A stretch of 64,000 nucleotides of DNA from Picosynechococcus sp. PCC 7003 (GTDB lineage: Bacteria; Cyanobacteriota; Cyanobacteriia; Cyanobacteriales; MRBY01), in contig NZ_CP016476.1 of the NCBI RefSeq assembly GCF_001693255.1, positions 124,001 to 188,000 on the forward strand. The letters run 5' to 3'. This document shows, piece by piece, positions 54,363 to 63,088 of this stretch. The notes under the pieces were generated by a model. It did no database searches and was not told where the DNA came from. It worked only from the letters and a program-made list of their open reading frames with translations. Position 1 is the first letter of the stretch. Each line of letters opens with the position of its first letter. The translations under genes and the position numbers were made by a program.

Positions 54363-56801
54363 ATGAATACGCTTTTAAAATTAGTTTATTTTCTGAATTT
54401 TAAAACTGTAAGTAAATCACTAAAAACAAAAAATCAGCAAGAAGATGGTTATGTTTTCTTTGTTGTTTTGGTGATCTGTTTATCAACCCTAGCCTTGCTG
54501 ACTGCCTATGCGAGGATTACTCAAACCGAAAAACTCCGTTCCAATGCCTCTGCTGATACGAATAGTGCCTTTTATGCGGCTGAAGCCAGCCTTAATTTGA
54601 GGGTTGAGGGCATTCGCCAAACATTCACAGGTTACAACACACCGAGTGGCGCACCTCCAGAATCAGTTGAAGCCTGTTTAGATGACAATTCTAATAATGA
54701 CGGTTCGGGAGACTTTGGATGTGAAGTTGAAACGTTCCGGCAAAGTTCGAGGGATCAATCACCTTTTGAGTCTGCTTCATATATCATCGCCAAAAATGGC
54801 GGAGACCCACGGCCGGGGATCGTTCCAAGGGGTGAGCTATTCCAAAATCTTAGTATGTTGGAATATGCTTTTGCCATTCATTCAGTCGCAAAAGAAACAG
54901 CAGCGCCTAGCTCAGAACTCGGAGCAAGCCTGAAAATGGATATCACGAGCCGCTTAATTCCAATGTTCCAGTTTGCTGCCTTTTATGCAAATGACTTAGA
55001 AATTCTACCAGGGCCAACAATGGATCTAAGGGGGCCTGTACATACTAATGGTAGTTTATATCTGGGAGCAAATAATAATAATGGATTAAGTTTACCTGAG
55101 CAAGTAACCGTTGGTGGTAGCTTATTCAATCGGCGCAAAAACAATAATGATACTTATCCTGACGGCAGAGTACGAATTAGGGATGCGGCTGGTAATTGGC
55201 TCAATCTCCTCCGCAATGGCACCGGCAGTACTAACCGGACTACTAATCCAATGGATCCAGAGCGCGTTCAAGCGGCTTGGGGAACGCAAGTACAGGTTGG
55301 TGTTGATCCTGTTATTATTCCCTCTCCTTCATTTCTTGATACTTCCGGCGCTTATTATCAGAAGGCAGACTTGAGGATTGAATATAAACCTGCAGCAACC
55401 AGTTCAAATGATTATTTGCAAAATGTTCCATTTGAAATTCAAGTTCGTGATAGTGCAGGGACATATCAAGACCTTACAGAAGGTCAGTTACGGAGTTTGC
55501 AACAGCCAGTTATGTTAGGGAATGATTTGGAAAATGCGGATTATTGTTCAGCTCCTTCTAGTCCAAATATTTCGTCCATCACCAATGATAATGAAGAAAA
55601 AGGCAAAATCATTGAATCGCTACAAACGGCGATCGCCGCTCAAGTTGAACCAATCCAGTTTTCTAAACTTGACTCTAAAATAAATACTTCAAGTAATTTA
55701 AAAGAGGCTTTTGAAGAAGCACTAGGAAACCGATTGAGCACAAGTCTTACTCAATCGGAGAAAGATGACTTATTTGATTTGACGCCAAAGCAAATTGCGG
55801 CCATTTCTTACAAAGATTCAAATAATATTGAACAGGGCCAACGTTGTTTCCTTCCGGCTCCGATTAGAGATATTGGTCGAGATAACTCCAGCCATAATTC
55901 TACTTACCGTTTCTATAATGACCGCGAAGACCGTGACATGAGATTGTTACAGTTTAATTTTGAGAGTTTGGCGGCGTGGAATCGTGATGGCATTTATGTG
56001 GACTTCAACAACAATCAGGGCAATTTAGATCAACACAAGAAAGCGGATGAATTGCTATTTGAACGCGCAAATCCTGACAATGCTGCTCCTAATAACTCAT
56101 TTCAAAAATTAGGTTTGGCCGCTCAAGATGATAGTGAAGGCGGACTTGTTTTTCATGGAACAATTGACCAAGATGATTACTCGAAAGCAAAAACCTCTGA
56201 TAGCCCCTATGGTTTTATTTTGAGTGGCGGTGAACAGTTAATGGCCTTGTCAAGCACCGCAAATAATCCTAATCCCACTGGTTTAACATTTGCTAGCGAT
56301 CAAGCTGTTTATGTACAAGGCAATTACAATACTGTGAATAAACAGCCTGCAAGTGTGTTAGCTGATTCTCTCAATGTTTTATCTGAAGCCTGTCGAAACC
56401 AAGATGGCTTAGTCAATAAGAGTTCCGGTAGGGGCTGTAACCCTGATATTAATGACCCCGGTGGTAATAAAGCAAATGCAGTTAACACCGAAATCAATAG
56501 CGCTTTCCTGGCGAATACAGATATTACCAACTCTGCGGCGACAAGTGGCTATAACGGCGGCCTAGAAAATTATCCACGCTTTTCTGAAAACTGGGGTGGT
56601 AGAACACTCAGATATCGTGGCTCTTTTGTCAGCTTGGGCACACCCAGGCACGTTTCTGGCACTTGGAGTAATCAACTATATGGTGCACCCAACCGTGATT
56701 GGGAATATGATATGTCATTTAATGAATATGGTGCCTTGCCGCCTCTGTCACCACGTTTTATTCACGTTAAGCAATCTGCATTTGAACGTTATCTTGACTA
56801 A
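54363..56801 (+). CDS. large PilX-like minor pilin protein (Slr2018-like)
   Basis: The 812 aa protein has an N-terminal polar leader ending QQEDG, then YVFFVVLVICLSTLALLTAY, a PilX-like helix lacking the classic E5, and RSNASADTNSAFYAAEASLN, the region seen in PilX proteins. The long remainder is Asn/Ser/Asp-rich and surface-like. Its size and place as last gene of a minor pilin set match Synechocystis slr2018. Such operons are needed for type IV pilus function and natural transformation in cyanobacteria. Two MITE copies follow the stop. Confidence 0.8.
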   Translation: MNTLLKLVYFLNFKTVSKSLKTKNQQEDGYVFFVVLVICLSTLALLTAYARITQTEKLRSNASADTNSAFYAAEASLNLRVEGIRQTFTGYNTPSGAPPESVEACLDDNSNNDGSGDFGCEVETFRQSSRDQSPFESASYIIAKNGGDPRPGIVPRGELFQNLSMLEYAFAIHSVAKETAAPSSELGASLKMDITSRLIPMFQFAAFYANDLEILPGPTMDLRGPVHTNGSLYLGANNNNGLSLPEQVTVGGSLFNRRKNNNDTYPDGRVRIRDAAGNWLNLLRNGTGSTNRTTNPMDPERVQAAWGTQVQVGVDPVIIPSPSFLDTSGAYYQKADLRIEYKPAATSSNDYLQNVPFEIQVRDSAGTYQDLTEGQLRSLQQPVMLGNDLENADYCSAPSSPNISSITNDNEEKGKIIESLQTAIAAQVEPIQFSKLDSKINTSSNLKEAFEEALGNRLSTSLTQSEKDDLFDLTPKQIAAISYKDSNNIEQGQRCFLPAPIRDIGRDNSSHNSTYRFYNDREDRDMRLLQFNFESLAAWNRDGIYVDFNNNQGNLDQHKKADELLFERANPDNAAPNNSFQKLGLAAQDDSEGGLVFHGTIDQDDYSKAKTSDSPYGFILSGGEQLMALSSTANNPNPTGLTFASDQAVYVQGNYNTVNKQPASVLADSLNVLSEACRNQDGLVNKSSGRGCNPDINDPGGNKANAVNTEINSAFLANTDITNSAATSGYNGGLENYPRFSENWGGRTLRYRGSFVSLGTPRHVSGTWSNQLYGAPNRDWEYDMSFNEYGALPPLSPRFIHVKQSAFERYLD

Positions 56802-56862
56802 GCGGAACAATTAACTATCTGCCCAAAGTAGCGACGTTACAATACCTTTGATACCTTTGGTC

Positions 56863-57010
56863 TTAGAGGCTGTTTAGAAAGTTAGTCAATGTCTTGATCC
56901 GCCCCTTAAATATCCTCACTAAAGCTCTGGCAAAATGGGGACTTTGATCCTGTTAATCATCTTAAAACCTTCCCCAGATTGGGGACAGAGGGGTTATAAA
57001 TAAGCTCTTA
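56863..57010. mobile_element. MITE-like element, copy 4
   Basis: 148 bp from TTAGAGGCTGTTTAGAAAG to an inverted end TTATAAATAAGCTCTTA. It contains CCTCACTAAAGCTCTGGCAA, as in copy 1. It lies 61 bp after the PilX-like stop. Confidence 0.7.
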
Positions 57011-57101
57011 GAAAAACTAATTTTTTGATTTTTTTTGATTGTTTAACCTAATTTTAAATTCATTTTGAAATATCTTGAAATGCTTTTATAGCTTGCTAGT
57101 T

Positions 57102-57237
57102 TTAGAGGCTGTTTAAAAAGTCTCCCTTGCCCTCCAGTCTTGGGGTAATTGCCTAGGTTTTGGATAAAAAAGTTCTCTAAATTGGGGGATTGAGGGGGCG
57201 ACTTGACAACATTTGATATTTCTCAGACAACCTCTTA
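57102..57237. mobile_element. MITE-like element, copy 5
   Basis: 136 bp from TTAGAGGCTGTTTAAAAAG to CAGACAACCTCTTA, only 91 bp from copy 4 and in the same orientation at its left end. The core is more diverged. Confidence 0.65.
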
Positions 57238-57379
57238 AACATAAAATGACCATGCTATTGATCCAGACAATTTAAGGGAAAAACTCTGCATGGTAAAAAA
57301 ACATAAAAATTTATATGATCTTAAAATAATATAGATATTTAAATTGGCAATTGATTTAGTCATCAATAAGGTAACGATT

Positions 57380-59062
57380 GTGGGAAAAAAGATAAATAAA
57401 ATTACATCTTGGCTTTTCAGTCTAGGCTTGGGATTGTTTCCCGTCGTGGCTTTTGGCACACCATCTCAGGCAGCTGAAAAAATTTATTTCATCTACAGTC
57501 CACTGATAGAATCTTTAGATGTTGATTCTCTCAAAAATTTTGCTGAAACGGGCAATGTGCCTCTCGATCTGAAATTTTATTTGGATATTGTGGGAGCCGA
57601 AACAGAAGAACGCCAATTACTCCAAACGGCTCTCACCCGAAAAGTTGAAATTGATCCGGTGCTGTTGGCTCGTAGTTTAAAAACCGATGAAGGAGAAAGA
57701 TTATTAGAGTCTTTTGGTCAAGTGGTGAATATTCGCGGAGGACGTAATGGGAAGTATGCGCTGCGGGGAGCAATTATTAAATCTGCCTTTGAGGAAGATG
57801 GTCTGACGTTATTAAATGTGCTTGATAATTTGGGCGTTGATGTTCAGGTTGATTTAGAAAAAGCATTTGGTTTCGCGAAAAATGTCTCAACGATTTTAAC
57901 GGGAACAGAACGGTTTATTGATGAAGTGGAACAATTGGCGAAGCAAGAGGCAAAGTTTGCAGCTGTGGCTGATTATGGCCAGCGGCCTGATTTGAGAAAG
58001 ATGGGAATATTTGAGGTGGAGATGGAGACTTGGCAGTTGACGGATCAAACACGCGATCGCCAATTTTATGCCCAGATCTATCGTCCCCAAAAGCCTCTAG
58101 GGGAGAAAGTGCCCGTTATTCTGATTTCCCATGGGCTGGCCTCTGCTCCCGAAAGGCATCGTAATTTGGCGCAACACTTAGCCAGTTATGGATTTGTGGT
58201 GGTGGCACCGCAACATCCGGGGAGTGATTTGGCCTATTTGGAGGAATTTACGGCGGGTTACCATCGCCAGGTGTCTGATTTACAGGAATTTGTGAATCGC
58301 CCCCTTGATATTAGTTTTACGTTGGATGAATTGGAGCGGCGCAATGGGGCCGAGTTTGGGGGACGGCTGGATTTAGAAAATGTGGGTATCTATGGCCATT
58401 CCTATGGGGGCTATACAGCCTTGGCTGTGGCCGGGGCTTTTCCGACGCCAAATTTTGAGCAGTTAAATGAGGATTGTGCCGCAGAGTGGGGCATTTTTAA
58501 TAATGCGTTGTTGTTGCAATGTCGGGCGCTACAGCTTTCTCCAGAGGATTACAATTTTCGTGATCAACGGATCCAGGCGGTAATTGCAGCGAATCCGGTC
58601 AATGCGAGTATTTTTGGGGAGGCGGCGTTGAGTCAAATTGACATTCCCATTGCGGTGGTGGCGGGGAGTTATGATCCAGCGACGCCCTTTATTTTTGAGC
58701 AGGTTCGTTCGTTTCCGTGGATTCGCAGTGAGCAAAAATATTTGATCCTAGAGGAGGGTCAGGCCCATGTGGATATTTCGCGGCTTGATCTGGGGATCAC
58801 GAGCTTGCTCGATCGCATTCCCCGGTTGAATCTGCCGAGCCCCCAACTGTTGAATGATTATAGTGAGGCGATCGCCCTTGCATTTTTCCAGGTCTACACG
58901 GCCGAGGATGACCAGTACCGCGCCTATTTAGATCCAGCTTACGGGCAGTACCTCAGCCAAAACGAGGAATTTAAAACGTTCATGATTACCCAAGATTCGC
59001 TGCCGGAGTTGGAAGCGGCGATCGCCGAATTCAAACAAGAAAATCAGATCGATATTAATTAG
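57380..59062 (+). CDS. DUF1400 alpha/beta hydrolase (PAF-acetylhydrolase/dienelactone-hydrolase-like)
   Basis: From GTG at 57380 (AAGG seven bases upstream; a TTG frame start lies at 57344) the 560 aa protein has a signal peptide ending PSQAA, then a DUF1400 region (residues about 30-180, AEKIYFIYSPLIESLDVDSL) and an alpha/beta hydrolase domain. The latter shows VILISHGLASAPERHRNLAQ, APQHPGSD and GHSYGG with nucleophile S341, and a late GQAHVDIS likely carrying the histidine. Such secreted cyanobacterial hydrolases are common; the substrate is unknown. It ends four bases into the convergent antiporter gene. Confidence 0.87.
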   Translation: MGKKINKITSWLFSLGLGLFPVVAFGTPSQAAEKIYFIYSPLIESLDVDSLKNFAETGNVPLDLKFYLDIVGAETEERQLLQTALTRKVEIDPVLLARSLKTDEGERLLESFGQVVNIRGGRNGKYALRGAIIKSAFEEDGLTLLNVLDNLGVDVQVDLEKAFGFAKNVSTILTGTERFIDEVEQLAKQEAKFAAVADYGQRPDLRKMGIFEVEMETWQLTDQTRDRQFYAQIYRPQKPLGEKVPVILISHGLASAPERHRNLAQHLASYGFVVVAPQHPGSDLAYLEEFTAGYHRQVSDLQEFVNRPLDISFTLDELERRNGAEFGGRLDLENVGIYGHSYGGYTALAVAGAFPTPNFEQLNEDCAAEWGIFNNALLLQCRALQLSPEDYNFRDQRIQAVIAANPVNASIFGEAALSQIDIPIAVVAGSYDPATPFIFEQVRSFPWIRSEQKYLILEEGQAHVDISRLDLGITSLLDRIPRLNLPSPQLLNDYSEAIALAFFQVYTAEDDQYRAYLDPAYGQYLSQNEEFKTFMITQDSLPELEAAIAEFKQENQIDIN

Positions 59063-60675
59063 GCTTCAATAATCACCACAGGTAAAGGGCTTTTTTCTAA
59101 AATGGCCTGGGATACCGAACCGATGAGCAAGTTATTCGGCAGATAATGGTCACGTTTACCCATAATAATTTCGCTCACTTGATGGGTGTTGGCAATGTCG
59201 ATGATTGTTGCTGGGACTGGCCCAGGGGCCGCAATAAATTGATAACGAATGTCTGCCAGGTTACGGCGGGTCTGTTGTCGTAGTTGTTGTAACGCAGCCG
59301 GATTATCGGTGCGAATCACATGGAGAACAATCACCTCCGCATCGCTACGGCGGGCTAATTCGGCGGTTTTGATTAAAATCTGTTGGGCCAAGGGCGATGT
59401 ATCCACGGCAGCCAAGAGTACAGTGCGGCGACTCACGGAAACTTTGGTTGGGTCAATGTCGCCCCGTTCTAGGAGTTTGGGTGCAAAGGTGGGAATTGCC
59501 CAGGCACCGAGGGGCGCCGTCACCAGAATAGAAAGGGCTGATAAAGCGAGGATAATTTCTCCCCCGGCAACGCCCTGGCTCAGGGGGATTGCCCCAATGG
59601 CCGCTTGCACAGTTGCTTTGGCAGAGTTGCCAGGCAGCAAAAAAAGCCGCTCTCGCCCAGTCCAGTTACTCCCAAGGGTCGAGAGATACCAGCCGAGCGA
59701 TCGCCCCCCCAAAGTACCCACTCCCAAGACCAATAGACCCACCCAGAATGTATCGCCGAGGACGCCCAGTTGAATGCTGGCCCCTAATAAAACAAAGAGA
59801 ATGATCTGGGCGATCGCCCACAGACTATCGAAACTCCCCCGCAGACGACGGGCCAGGGGCGCATCCAACTCAATTAAGAAAAAACCCGTCCCCATCACCG
59901 CCAGATAACCAGAGAAAATCGGTAGATATTCTGCCCCAATGACCAAGAGTAGGGCTAAACCAGCGGCGATTAACCCGTCTTGCACCGCATTATCTGTCCA
60001 GTTTTGTCGGGCTAACAAAGAAACCAGCAGACGCGCCGTCACCCAACCGATGACAACGCCGAGGCTAATTTGAGTCACAATTTGCAGCGGCAGCAATTGC
60101 AAGGGACTCAGGCCTAAACCCCCGATTAACGTTACCCCTGTCTCCGTGGTTTGGGTGAGAAAGGCCAGCAGCAGACTAAACACCAATAGCAACAACACAT
60201 CAGATAGGGCACTCCCCGTCAAAATTGCGTCGGGAATTCCCTTTTTGACACCCCAGCCGAGACTCTTCAGCCGCAGCATCCCTGGTACGATCACTGCCGG
60301 TGATTCGGCCCCCAGTACACACCCCAGCAACAGCCCCGTCGCCCAATCAAATTGGAAAAGTTGCACCGAAATTAACATAATGGCGATCGCCTCACAGGCG
60401 GCCGGTAAAAAACCGAGGCGGAGGGCCACACTACCCTGTTGGGCCAATTTATCCCGGTCGAGGCCCAGACCTGCCTTCATCAAGATCACCATCACCGCCA
60501 TCGTCCGGAGATCAGCGGCGATCGCCAAAGTTTCTGGGGCGATGACATTCCCCACCTGGGGGCCAAGGACAATGCCGACGAGCACCATCCCCACGAGGGC
60601 AGGAATCCTGAGGCGTTGGGCGATCTGCCCCCCAAAAAAACCGAGCAAAAGAATCCAGATAATACTTTCTAACAT
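59059..60675 (-). CDS. cation/proton antiporter (CPA type) with universal stress domain
   Basis: The 538 aa protein has about twelve membrane helices in the first 390 residues (LGFFGGQIAQRLRIPALVGM, VGIVLGPQVGN, GFFLIELDAPL), the CPA/NhaP-like plan. A cytoplasmic UspA-type domain follows from about residue 400 (VSRRTVLLAAVDTSPLAQQI, VIVLHVIRTDN, IIMGKRDHYLPNNLLIGSVS, PLPVVII). The Usp domain may bind nucleotide and tune transport. An inverted repeat (TCACGTTG ... CAACGTGA) lies just before the start codon. Confidence 0.9.
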   Translation of the reverse strand: MLESIIWILLLGFFGGQIAQRLRIPALVGMVLVGIVLGPQVGNVIAPETLAIAADLRTMAVMVILMKAGLGLDRDKLAQQGSVALRLGFLPAACEAIAIMLISVQLFQFDWATGLLLGCVLGAESPAVIVPGMLRLKSLGWGVKKGIPDAILTGSALSDVLLLLVFSLLLAFLTQTTETGVTLIGGLGLSPLQLLPLQIVTQISLGVVIGWVTARLLVSLLARQNWTDNAVQDGLIAAGLALLLVIGAEYLPIFSGYLAVMGTGFFLIELDAPLARRLRGSFDSLWAIAQIILFVLLGASIQLGVLGDTFWVGLLVLGVGTLGGRSLGWYLSTLGSNWTGRERLFLLPGNSAKATVQAAIGAIPLSQGVAGGEIILALSALSILVTAPLGAWAIPTFAPKLLERGDIDPTKVSVSRRTVLLAAVDTSPLAQQILIKTAELARRSDAEVIVLHVIRTDNPAALQQLRQQTRRNLADIRYQFIAAPGPVPATIIDIANTHQVSEIIMGKRDHYLPNNLLIGSVSQAILEKSPLPVVIIEA

Positions 60676-60679
60676 GGGA

Positions 60680-60712
60680 TCACGTTGTCATTAGGGTGGT
60701 TAATCAACGTGA
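60680..60712 (-). promoter_or_regulatory. operator-like inverted repeat before the antiporter gene
   Basis: TCACGTTG (60680-60687) and CAACGTGA (60705-60712) are perfect inverted copies with a 17 bp gap, 4 bp upstream of the antiporter ATG. This could be a repressor site or an mRNA hairpin masking the start. Confidence 0.45.
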
Positions 60713-60818
60713 CTTGTAGCGAAAAAAATCAGTGCAGCCCAGATCAAAATAGCCCTACTGCTTCACCACAAGTCGGAAGCGTAGGAGCCATTAGCCGAGG
60801 CGCAATTTAAAAAAATCC

Positions 60819-60902
60819 TGGGCGGTTTCGGTGAGCTCCATCACCATCGCCCAATTTATATCACAAAAACGGTGTCAAGGGCGATCGCCTTTTTGCCCTT
60901 GA
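60819..60902. other. two hairpins in the antiporter-hdrC intergenic region
   Basis: TGGGCG...CGCCCA with inner GGTGA/TCACC spans 60819-60853 and is followed on the minus strand by a T-run, like a terminator. TCAAGGGC...GCCCTTGA spans 60875-60902. The remainder of 60676-61218 is AT-rich and shows no gene. Confidence 0.45.
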
Positions 60903-61132
60903 TAACATCAACCATAAACGTGCGATTCATTTTTCTCTAAAAGATTCTCGACAGAAACATAGTTTCCTAGGGTAAAAAATTGATCTTGCGTTGAGCAAAA
61001 GATTAAATAAATCCTAAATAGAAGATATTTTTTAATGCACAAAAAATCAATACAAATGTTGATTTTCTTAATTACAAGCTATTTAAGCTGTTTTTGTTTG
61101 TGATCCCCAAATTAATTAAGTATTTGTGCCCA

Positions 61133-61162
61133 TTGTCATATTTTTTTAAACAATACTATAAC
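61133..61162 (+). promoter_or_regulatory. possible hdrC promoter
   Basis: TTGTCA and TATAAC are separated by 18 bp, 56 bp upstream of the hdrC start. The match is reasonable but common in AT-rich DNA. Confidence 0.35.
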
Positions 61163-61218
61163 TAAATAGAGATTAAAGAATTAAAAGCCGAGAAAAATAT
61201 TCTCACGGGAAGGACATT

Positions 61219-61926
61219 ATGGGTCAGCTTTTTGAGGCGCTTAAACAAGATATTTTGTATGAGCATGGCATGAATGCCTGTTTAAATTGTGGGGTTTGTA
61301 CAGCGGTTTGTCCGGCGGCAGAATTCTATGAATATTCCCCCCGGGAAGTGATGAACACGGTGCAATCGGAAGATGATGAACTCATTGAAGCGTTATTAAA
61401 ATCCGACCAAATTTGGTACTGTGGCCAATGTTTTTCTTGCAAAACCCGTTGCCCCCGGGGAAACAGTGCGGCTTCGGTGATCTTGGCCCTGCGGCGATTG
61501 TCGGTGCGCCTTGGTTATTTTGCGGAATCGGAAAAAGGACGTCAGCAACTGATCGCCAAGCGGGTTTTTGGGCAGAATATGCTCGACCGGGGCTACACTC
61601 TGCTGGCGAAAAATATTACGCCAGAGCACTTCCCTGAACTAGGGGAAAACTGGGAATACTACTACGAACATATGGCAGAAATGCGGGAATGGTGGGGTGT
61701 GCCCATGGATTTAGAAAATAGTCCGGGTTCCCACCGGCAAATCCCGACGGCAGACCTCGATGAACTGCGGGCCATCTACGAAAAAACCGGGGCGATCGCC
61801 TTGATGGATGCAGTGGAGGCGGGGATGGAAAAGAAATTAGGCAATAAATCAGAAGTCGAGAAATATTGGCAAACCTGGCTAGAAACCGGAGACAGTCGCG
61901 ACTATCCCCTACCAGAGGCAGATTAG
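61219..61926 (+). CDS. hdrC: HdrC-like iron-sulfur protein
   Basis: The 235 aa protein has two 4Fe-4S sites: C21, C24, C27, C31 (CLNCGVCTAVCP) and C68, C71, C74, C78 (CGQCFSCKTRCP). This is the HdrC pattern of heterodisulfide reductase-like complexes, where HdrC passes electrons between HdrA and HdrB. The C-terminal 150 residues are longer than in methanogen HdrC and helical. GGGAAGGAC precedes the ATG. HdrB and HdrA genes follow on the same strand. Confidence 0.87.
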   Translation: MGQLFEALKQDILYEHGMNACLNCGVCTAVCPAAEFYEYSPREVMNTVQSEDDELIEALLKSDQIWYCGQCFSCKTRCPRGNSAASVILALRRLSVRLGYFAESEKGRQQLIAKRVFGQNMLDRGYTLLAKNITPEHFPELGENWEYYYEHMAEMREWWGVPMDLENSPGSHRQIPTADLDELRAIYEKTGAIALMDAVEAGMEKKLGNKSEVEKYWQTWLETGDSRDYPLPEAD

Positions 61927-61977
61927 TCTCACTTTTTACTGATTTTCACTGAATTTAGCGTTTAGGAACTAATACCA

Positions 61978-63024
61978 ATGAAATTTACTGGTCGTGTTAA
62001 AGCTTGGGAAAGACATCAAAAAGCAGTACCCACCGTCGATGATGCCGATGGGCAAAAATGGGGCTGTTTCCGCAGTTGTTTCCTCCAGAGCGCTGCCCCT
62101 TACACCGAGGGGATCGCCTACAAAATTTTAAAGAACGATTTGGGCATCGAACTTCATGAAGCCGCGGGGCATACTTCCTGTGGGGCGATTGGATACCACG
62201 GGGATGTGGCTAATTTAGAAACGCAAATGGTGGTGGCCGCCCGTAATTTTTCCCTGGCGCACCATGAGTTGGGGGTTGATAAGCTGTTTTCTTTTTGTGT
62301 GACTTCTTTTGCCAACTACACCGAGGTGATCAAACTCTGGGAGGAAGAACCAGCCCTGCGGGAATATACCGCTAAAACTCTCAAGGAAACCACGGGTCGC
62401 GACTTCTGGGTGCCCCATGTCTCTGGCGATCGCCCTTCGGTGGTCCATGCTTCCGATGTATTTTTTGCCAACCGCCACAAGCTCGCCGCCAAGTTGAAAT
62501 ATACCCTCAAAGGAATTAAGGCGACGGATCACGTTGGGTGCCACTACGCGAAAATTTTTCCCGAAGAAGCCATGGGGGGAGCCGAATTTCCCCAGGTGTT
62601 GGTGGGACTGCTAGAAGCCTTTGGGGCCGACATTGTGGACTATCCCGAACGGCGGCACTGCTGTGGCATGGGTTTCCGACAATGTGCTTTCCCCGAAAAC
62701 CGCGACTACACTGCCGGGTCGGTGTACAAAAAAATGAAAAGCCTCAAGGCCGCCCACCCCGATTGCAAACTAATCCTGACCAACTGTCCCGGTTGCACCG
62801 TCTTTTTAGACGCAGAGCAGGGCACAATCCGGGAAGTGCTCGAAGAAGATTTTGGGGTCTGTGTCCTCGACTATGCCCAGTTGACGGGGTTGCTGTTGGG
62901 TTATGACCCCTTTAAGGATTGTGGTTTAAACGCGAAGGCTGTAGCCATTGAACCCCTCTTAGATGCCATCGGCATTCCCTACGACCGCTCAAAAACCCCT
63001 GAGGAACGGCGGCGTCCTTTCTAA
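61978..63024 (+). CDS. hdrB: HdrB-like CCG-domain protein
   Basis: The 348 aa protein carries cysteine-rich CCG domains. The first has FRSCFLQSAAP and HTSCGAIGYHGD; the second has VGCHYAKIFPEE, RRHCCGMGFRQC and LTNCPGCTVFLD. In HdrB these cysteines hold noncubane iron-sulfur clusters that act on disulfides. The length is about 50 residues above methanogen HdrB. It is 51 bp downstream of hdrC. The physiological substrate in a cyanobacterium is unknown; a disulfide or a lipoate-bound carrier is conceivable. Confidence 0.88.
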   Translation: MKFTGRVKAWERHQKAVPTVDDADGQKWGCFRSCFLQSAAPYTEGIAYKILKNDLGIELHEAAGHTSCGAIGYHGDVANLETQMVVAARNFSLAHHELGVDKLFSFCVTSFANYTEVIKLWEEEPALREYTAKTLKETTGRDFWVPHVSGDRPSVVHASDVFFANRHKLAAKLKYTLKGIKATDHVGCHYAKIFPEEAMGGAEFPQVLVGLLEAFGADIVDYPERRHCCGMGFRQCAFPENRDYTAGSVYKKMKSLKAAHPDCKLILTNCPGCTVFLDAEQGTIREVLEEDFGVCVLDYAQLTGLLLGYDPFKDCGLNAKAVAIEPLLDAIGIPYDRSKTPEERRRPF

Positions 63025-63088
63025 AACGATGTCTTTTTTTTAAACGCTTCGATAATCCAGCAAGATTCCATAAACGAGAGAGCGACAG

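Noticed and set aside
60791-60847. 18-codon minus-strand frame MVMELTETAQDFFKLRLG
   Set aside because: Too short to call; it lies across a hairpin plus T-run that looks like a terminator. It might be a gene-start remnant.
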